Shown here one piece after another: positions 6,378 to 10,479 of a DNA stretch of 10,479 bases. A program made the translations under genes and the position numbers. Location of the stretch: positions 1 to 10,479 of the forward strand of contig NHHC02000006.1 in NCBI GenBank assembly GCA_002169935.2, given 5' to 3'. Under the pieces are notes generated by a model that was not told the DNA's origin, did not search any database, and worked only from the letters and a program-made list of their open reading frames with translations. The first letter of the stretch is position 1. The number at the start of each line of letters is the position of its first letter. The DNA comes from Candidatus Pelagibacter sp. TMED153 (GTDB lineage: Bacteria > Pseudomonadota > Alphaproteobacteria > Pelagibacterales > Pelagibacteraceae).

Positions 6378-8558
6378 ATGAAAATTACTAAGCAAGTGGT
6401 TGAAAAACATGGTTTGAAAGCAGAAGAATATTCAAATATTAAAAAACTTCTAAAAAGAGAACCAAATTTATTAGAACTGGGTATTTTTTCTGCTATGTGG
6501 AATGAGCATTGTTCTTATAAATCTTCAAGAAAACATCTAAAGAATTTACCCACAAAAGGAGAACGAGTAATTCAAGGCCCTGGAGAAAATGCTGGAGTAA
6601 TTGATATCGGAGATGATGATGCAATTATATTTAAAATTGAAAGCCACAACCACCCTTCTTACATCGAACCTTATCAGGGAGCAGCTACCGGTGTTGGTGG
6701 AATTTTAAGAGATGTATTTACAATGGGAGCGAGACCCATAGCTCTTTTAAATTCAATTCATTTTGGTTCACCTGAGCACTTTAAAACAAAAAATTTATTA
6801 AACGGCGTTGTTTCAGGAATCGGTGGATATGGAAATTGTATAGGAATTCCTACTGTAGGTGGAGAAACAAAGTTCAACAGCACTTATAATGAAAACATTT
6901 TAGTCAATGCTATGGCGGTTGGTCATGCCAAAAAAGATAAAATTTTTTATTCCAAAGCTAAAGGATTAAATAAGTCTGTTGTTTATGTAGGATCAAAAAC
7001 AGGTCGCGATGGTATTCACGGTGCTTCTATGGCTTCAGCAGAATTTGATGAAGATTCTGAAGAAAAAAAACCAACTGTACAAGTAGGAGATCCTTTTACA
7101 GAAAAATTACTAATGGAAGCCTGTTTGGAATTAATGAAAGATAATTCCATAATTTCTATTCAAGATATGGGTGCTGCAGGTCTTACATCTTCAAGTGTTG
7201 AAATGGCTTCAAAAGGTGAATTAGGGATTGAACTCCATTTAGACAAAGTACCTTGCAGAGAAGAAAATATGACACCATACGAAATGATGTTATCTGAAAG
7301 TCAGGAAAGAATGTTGATTATTTTAGAGGATGGAAAGGAAAATAGTGCGAGAAAAATATTTGAAAAATGGGATCTTGATTTTGTTGTAATAGGTAAAACA
7401 ACAAATACTAATAAACTAATACTTAAATATAATAACAAGGTTGAAGGTGAAATTCCTATAGACTCACTGGCTTCTAAAGCACCTGTTTATGATAGAGAAT
7501 GGAACAAAAAAAAACTACCTAAAAGTAAATTTGATTTTAGAAATGTAAAAAAGATTAAGATAAAAGACGCTTTAATAAAAATATTGTCATCAGCAAATCA
7601 TTCAAATAAAAATTGGATTACTGATCAATATGATCAAATGGTCATGTGTGATACTGCTCAAAAGTCAGGTGCAGATGCTGCTTTAATAAGAATTCATAAT
7701 AAAGAAAAAGCTATTGCTGTTTCTGTCGATTCTTCAGCAAATTATTGTAAAGCTCATCCTTTGACAGGGGGGAAACAAATTGTTTGTGAAAATTGGAGAA
7801 ATTTAATCTCTGTAGGTGCTAAACCTATAGCTATAACAAATTGTTTAAATTTTGGTAATCCTGAAAACCCAAAAATAATGGGTGAGTTTGCAGAGTGTTT
7901 AAATGGCATAAAAGAGTCATGTGAGTTTTTAAATTTTCCAGTAGTTTCTGGTAATGTATCTTTTTATAATGGAACAAATAAAAAGAATATTTCACCCACC
8001 CCAGTAATTGGTGGAATAGGATTAGTTCAAAAGTTAAAAAAACCAATGAGTCATCAATTTAAAAAATTAAATAATAATATTTTTTTAATTGGAAAAACTT
8101 TCGGCCATTTAGAGCAAAGTGTTTTTCTTGAGGAAATTTACTCAATTACTGATGGTCCTCCCCCTGAAATAAATTTAACAAATGAAAAAAATAATGGACA
8201 AAGTGTTTTAGAAATCATAAATAAAAACTTAGCTGAGTCGGTACATGATGTTTCTAGTGGAGGTTTGCTTGTAGCTCTAGCGGAAATGTCCATGGCGAGT
8301 GACTGCGGTGTTTTAATCAATAAACCAAAAAAATTAATGAATTTGTTTAAATATTTTTTTGGAGAAGATCAAAGCAGATATATATTAGAAATTGATAAAG
8401 AAAATAGCAATAAAGTAGAGAAAATATTAAAAAATAATAATATTTTTTACGAAAATATTGGTGTAACTCAAAAAGATTATTTTGAGATTGAAAAAGAAAT
8501 GAAAATTAGTGTTAAAGATCTGTATAAAACTAACAATCAATGGTATAATAATTACTAA
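6378..8558 (+). CDS. purL: FGAM synthase, large ATP-dependent subunit PurL (small-type)
   Basis: PurL is the ATP-grasp-independent, PurM-like synthetase that converts FGAR to FGAM using ammonia from PurQ. At 726 residues it is the small PurL class, which needs separate PurS and PurQ, both encoded directly upstream. The N-terminal part shows [16 protein letters not shown] (40-55) with H44, [24 protein letters not shown] (85-108) with H90/H92, and [12 protein letters not shown]. The second PurM-like half contains DQYDQMV, a GGKQIV loop and the C-terminal [15 protein letters not shown] motif. Two pseudo-symmetrical AIRS-type halves are thus complete. The ATG at 6378 has no Shine-Dalgarno sequence. 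Its TAA overlaps the ATG of the bolA-family gene. Confidence 0.97.
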   Translation: MKITKQVVEKHGLKAEEYSNIKKLLKREPNLLELGIFSAMWNEHCSYKSSRKHLKNLPTKGERVIQGPGENAGVIDIGDDDAIIFKIESHNHPSYIEPYQGAATGVGGILRDVFTMGARPIALLNSIHFGSPEHFKTKNLLNGVVSGIGGYGNCIGIPTVGGETKFNSTYNENILVNAMAVGHAKKDKIFYSKAKGLNKSVVYVGSKTGRDGIHGASMASAEFDEDSEEKKPTVQVGDPFTEKLLMEACLELMKDNSIISIQDMGAAGLTSSSVEMASKGELGIELHLDKVPCREENMTPYEMMLSESQERMLIILEDGKENSARKIFEKWDLDFVVIGKTTNTNKLILKYNNKVEGEIPIDSLASKAPVYDREWNKKKLPKSKFDFRNVKKIKIKDALIKILSSANHSNKNWITDQYDQMVMCDTAQKSGADAALIRIHNKEKAIAVSVDSSANYCKAHPLTGGKQIVCENWRNLISVGAKPIAITNCLNFGNPENPKIMGEFAECLNGIKESCEFLNFPVVSGNVSFYNGTNKKNISPTPVIGGIGLVQKLKKPMSHQFKKLNNNIFLIGKTFGHLEQSVFLEEIYSITDGPPPEINLTNEKNNGQSVLEIINKNLAESVHDVSSGGLLVALAEMSMASDCGVLINKPKKLMNLFKYFFGEDQSRYILEIDKENSNKVEKILKNNNIFYENIGVTQKDYFEIEKEMKISVKDLYKTNNQWYNNY

Positions 8559-8788
8559 TGGCTTTACCAGCAGAAGAAATTAAAAAACTTATTATTTCCT
8601 CAATTCCAGATGCATCGATAGAAATTAAAGATCTCATGGGCGACAATAATCACTATTCAGCAATAATTAAATCTAAGATATTCAATGGTTTAAGTAAAAT
8701 TGAACAACATAAATTAGTATACAAATCACTTAGAGGAAAGATGGGAAATGAACTACATGCGCTATCAATTACAACAGAAGGAAAATAA
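8558..8788 (+). CDS. BolA family protein (short, BolA2/IbaG-like)
   Basis: The 76-residue product is a compact single-domain BolA protein. Recognisable elements are the N-terminal helix (AEEIKKLI), the [10 protein letters not shown] loop and strand (25-34), the [14 protein letters not shown] region (42-55) and the invariant C-terminal H67 in HALSITT (67-73), a known ligand candidate for a shared [2Fe-2S] cluster. BolA proteins of this size bind CGFS monothiol glutaredoxins; that partner is encoded immediately downstream with a TAATG overlap. The expected role is cytoplasmic Fe-S cluster trafficking or iron sensing rather than the morphogenic transcription role described for E. coli BolA. Its start overlaps the purL stop and has no Shine-Dalgarno sequence of its own, so translation is probably coupled to purL. 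Confidence 0.93.
   Translation: MALPAEEIKKLIISSIPDASIEIKDLMGDNNHYSAIIKSKIFNGLSKIEQHKLVYKSLRGKMGNELHALSITTEGK
8777..8782 (+). promoter_or_regulatory. Shine-Dalgarno sequence of grxD
   Basis: GAAGGA ends 5 bases before the ATG at 8788, inside the last codons of the bolA-family gene. It is the only well-spaced purine-rich ribosome binding site seen among the plus-strand starts in the window; the others are TAATG overlaps, near-leaderless starts or AT-only leaders. It supports independent loading of ribosomes on grxD. Confidence 0.6.
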
Positions 8789-9105
8789 TGGAAATAAATG
8801 AGAAAATAAAAAAATTAATTGATGAAAATGATGTTTGTTTGTTTATGAAAGGAACACCTGATGCTCCACAATGTGGATTCTCAATGGCAGTGTCAAATGT
8901 GCTTAAACATTTAAAAGTAAATTATAATGGTATTAATGTTTTAGAGGATCAAAATTTAAGGGAAGGAATAAAGGTGTTTAGTGATTGGCCAACTATCCCT
9001 CAGTTATATGTAAAAGGAGAATTTGTTGGTGGATGCGATATAATTAAAGAAATGTTTGAAAAAGGAGAGCTTAGTTCTCTTTTAAAAGAAAAAAAAATAA
9101 TTTAA
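8788..9105 (+). CDS. grxD: monothiol (CGFS) glutaredoxin, Grx4/GrxD type
   Basis: The 105-residue single thioredoxin-fold domain has the hallmarks of class II glutaredoxins: K21 in FMKGTP (19-24), the CGFS active site (29-32), the WPTIPQLY segment with cis-proline (67-74) and GGCDI (81-85) for glutathione binding. Such proteins hold a [2Fe-2S] cluster between two monomers or with BolA, using the CGFS cysteine and glutathione, and pass it to apo-proteins; they are poor disulfide reductases. The BolA partner is encoded just upstream with overlapping stop and start. It has the clearest Shine-Dalgarno sequence of the run. It ends the plus-strand gene series, and its TAA abuts the stop codon of the convergent methyltransferase with no base between, leaving no room for a classical terminator. 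Confidence 0.96.
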   Translation: MEINEKIKKLIDENDVCLFMKGTPDAPQCGFSMAVSNVLKHLKVNYNGINVLEDQNLREGIKVFSDWPTIPQLYVKGEFVGGCDIIKEMFEKGELSSLLKEKKII

Positions 9106-9849
9106 TTAAATTTTCTCTATAAAACAAATATCAGAATTTTTTAAGTTACCTTTATAGGTAATAATTTTGCCTATATTATTCTGTAAATAAATTTGATCAT
9201 CGCTGCTAATAATACTTGAACTAAATAATTTTTTTTCTTTTAAATTTTTTAATACTTGATCAATCATAATGTGTTTTATATTTCTGTTTTGTTCATAATA
9301 ATTTGGATATTTAAAATCCTCGATAATATAAATTCCTCCCTTTCTAAGGTACCTAAATAAAATTTTTAAACTAAGTAATATATCACTTAAATAATGAGAA
9401 CCATCATCGATAATAACATCAAAAAAATTTGAATTTGATCCTAAGTTTATTTTTTTTAAAATTTTTTTTAATTTTTTTTCGTTATTAATATTCAATCCAT
9501 AAACATGAATATTTTTAGACATAAAAACAAATTTAGATATATTTATGTCGAAACAATATACTGAACAATTTTTAAAATATTTTATAAAAGCAGCAGCTGA
9601 AGCTCCTGCGTAAGAACCAATCTCTAAAAATTTAATTTCTTTTTCTTTTAGATGTTTTAAATGTTGAGTATAAAAATCAGAAAAGCCATGCCCTCGACTT
9701 TTTGTTATTTTAAAATAATTTGCTTTATCGCTACCATAATAATGAAATAATTCATCTAAAGTACTTTTACTAATACCATCAAAGTCAATATTAGTTTTTT
9801 TTTTGATTTTATATAAAATTTTTCTTTTGAGTAGACTAAATAAATTCAA
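9106..9849 (-). CDS. class I SAM-dependent methyltransferase, macrocin O-methyltransferase-like
   Basis: The 247-residue protein has a Rossmann methyltransferase core. Residues 32-62 (LDELFHYYGSDKA... and FYTQHL) resemble the lead-in of TylE/MycE-type sugar O-methyltransferases. LEIGSYAGAS (75-84) is SAM motif I, DI (101-102) follows strand 2, DVIIDDGSH (144-152) is the metal/catalytic motif and GGIYIIEDF (171-179) carries the second acidic pair. The family methylates sugar hydroxyls, so a surface glycan is a reasonable but unproven substrate. The start is TTG at 9849, immediately after the rpsD TAA; no ATG precedes the conserved region, so the exact start is less certain. The N-terminal 30 residues are Lys/Ile-rich and basic. 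The gene is more AT-rich and T-tract-rich than rpsD, and such a function next to rpsD looks accessory. Confidence 0.8.
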   Translation of the reverse strand: MNLFSLLKRKILYKIKKKTNIDFDGISKSTLDELFHYYGSDKANYFKITKSRGHGFSDFYTQHLKHLKEKEIKFLEIGSYAGASAAAFIKYFKNCSVYCFDINISKFVFMSKNIHVYGLNINNEKKLKKILKKINLGSNSNFFDVIIDDGSHYLSDILLSLKILFRYLRKGGIYIIEDFKYPNYYEQNRNIKHIMIDQVLKNLKEKKLFSSSIISSDDQIYLQNNIGKIITYKGNLKNSDICFIEKI

Positions 9850-10467
9850 TTATCTAGAGTAATATTCTATAACAAGGTTTGGTTCCATTATTACAGGATA
9901 AGGAACTTCTGAGAATTTTGGAACTCGCACTAGTTTAGCAGTTTTGTTTTTATCGTCTAATTGAATGTACTCGGGTACGTCTCTTTCCTTGCTTTGTAGT
10001 GCTCCATCAATAAAAGTTAGTTTTTTTGATTTTTCTCTAACTTCAATTAAATCTGTATCATTGACTAAGTAACTAGAGATATTCACTCTTTTCTTATTAA
10101 CTTTTATATGTCCATGATTAATCATTTGTCTTGCAGAAAAAACTGTAGTTGCAAATTTTGCTCTGTAAATCACAGTGTCTAATCTGCTTTCGAGTAATGC
10201 TATTAAATTTTCAGTCGTATCGCCTTTTTTAGCAAGAGCTTTTCTATAAATATTCCTAAATTGTCTTTCGTTTATGTTTCCATAATAGGCTTTAAGTTTT
10301 TGTTTGGCTTGCAATTGAGTTCCATAATCAGTTGGTTTCCCTTTTTTGTTTTGGCCATGTTGTCCTGGAGGATATGCTCTAGAATTAAAAGGACTCTTAG
10401 GTCTTCCCCATAAGTTAGCTTTTAACCTACGATCAACTTTATGTTTAGATTTGAGTCTTTTTGTCAT
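9850..10467 (-). CDS. rpsD: 30S ribosomal protein S4
   Basis: S4 binds 16S rRNA early in small-subunit assembly, helps decoding fidelity and, in some bacteria, represses its own mRNA. The 205 residues are the usual length. The N-terminal part has [18 protein letters not shown] (13-30) and the PPGQHGQ motif (33-39), typical of alphaproteobacterial S4. No zinc-binding cysteines are present (C-minus form). The S4 RNA-binding domain spans about 94-155 ([33 protein letters not shown]), and the C-terminus ends in the characteristic YYSR. The ATG at 10467 gives the family N-terminus MTKRL. Only 12 bases precede it in the window, so promoter and any S4 leader element cannot be assessed. It is separate from the ribosomal protein alpha operon on its downstream side. 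Confidence 0.98.
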   Translation of the reverse strand: MTKRLKSKHKVDRRLKANLWGRPKSPFNSRAYPPGQHGQNKKGKPTDYGTQLQAKQKLKAYYGNINERQFRNIYRKALAKKGDTTENLIALLESRLDTVIYRAKFATTVFSARQMINHGHIKVNKKRVNISSYLVNDTDLIEVREKSKKLTFIDGALQSKERDVPEYIQLDDKNKTAKLVRVPKFSEVPYPVIMEPNLVIEYYSR

Positions 10468-10479
10468 ATTTAAATGATG

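Larger units (their letters stand above)
1899..9105 (+). other. probable single operon: sfsA-map-purBCSQL-bolA-grxD
   Basis: Nine same-strand genes follow one another with gaps of 9, 7, 1 and 6 bp (map/purB, purB/purC, purC/purS, purQ/purL) and four TAATG overlaps (2592-2596, 5692-5696, 8556-8560, 8786-8790). No internal gap can hold a conventional promoter or terminator outside coding sequence, and no riboswitch or PurR-like operator is recognisable. Co-transcription is inferred from spacing only. Confidence 0.75.

Noticed and set aside
7831..8320. Two short minus-strand open frames (71 and 60 codons)
   Set aside because: Both are antisense to purL, with no motifs or ribosome binding sites.
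9455..9480. Runs of eight Ts in the methyltransferase as a regulatory or slippage element
   Set aside because: These are Lys-rich codons typical of this base composition and shorter than the A11 run; nothing else marks them.

Overview
The window is very AT-rich (GC clearly under a third), densely packed, and carries typical alphaproteobacterial core genes. The alphaproteobacterial-type cysteine-free ribosomal protein S4, the three-part PurS/PurQ/PurL synthase followed by BolA and a CGFS glutaredoxin, the A/T-biased Lys/Ile/Asn-rich proteins and the almost absent intergenic space together suggest a streamlined marine alphaproteobacterium, most likely SAR11 (Pelagibacterales). The lineage is inferred from style and gene content, not from a database match.

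Layout. Positions 1-110 (minus strand) hold the 5' part of a tRNA-Leu(UAA) gene whose sequence stops looking like tRNA right after the first anticodon base; three 10-bp tandem repeats lie in what follows. At 174-1127 (+) is a family 9 glycosyltransferase of the LPS heptosyltransferase type. It converges on, and shares stop-codon bases with, a minus-strand CinA-type molybdopterin-binding-fold protein (1124-1882). Only 16 bp separate that gene from the divergent sfsA.

From 1899 to 9105 nine plus-strand genes are spaced by at most 9 bp or overlap: sfsA, map, purB, purC, purS, purQ, purL, a bolA-family gene and grxD. Five of them serve purine biosynthesis: PurS-PurQ-PurL make FGAM, PurC makes SAICAR, and PurB acts twice (SAICAR to AICAR, adenylosuccinate to AMP). 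The last two encode the BolA/monothiol glutaredoxin pair of iron-sulfur cluster handling. Four junctions are TAATG stop/start overlaps, so this looks like one transcription unit with translational coupling.

The right end (9106-10467) is on the minus strand: rpsD (ribosomal protein S4) followed directly by an SAM-dependent methyltransferase of the macrocin O-methyltransferase-like type. The methyltransferase has a TTG start abutting the rpsD stop, and its own stop directly abuts that of grxD.

No mobile element, CRISPR array or new multi-gene system is visible. The most interesting signal is the interrupted tRNA-Leu at the left edge, which breaks exactly where tRNA-Leu(UAA) group I introns sit in cyanobacteria and plastids. 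The window ends before this can be decided.
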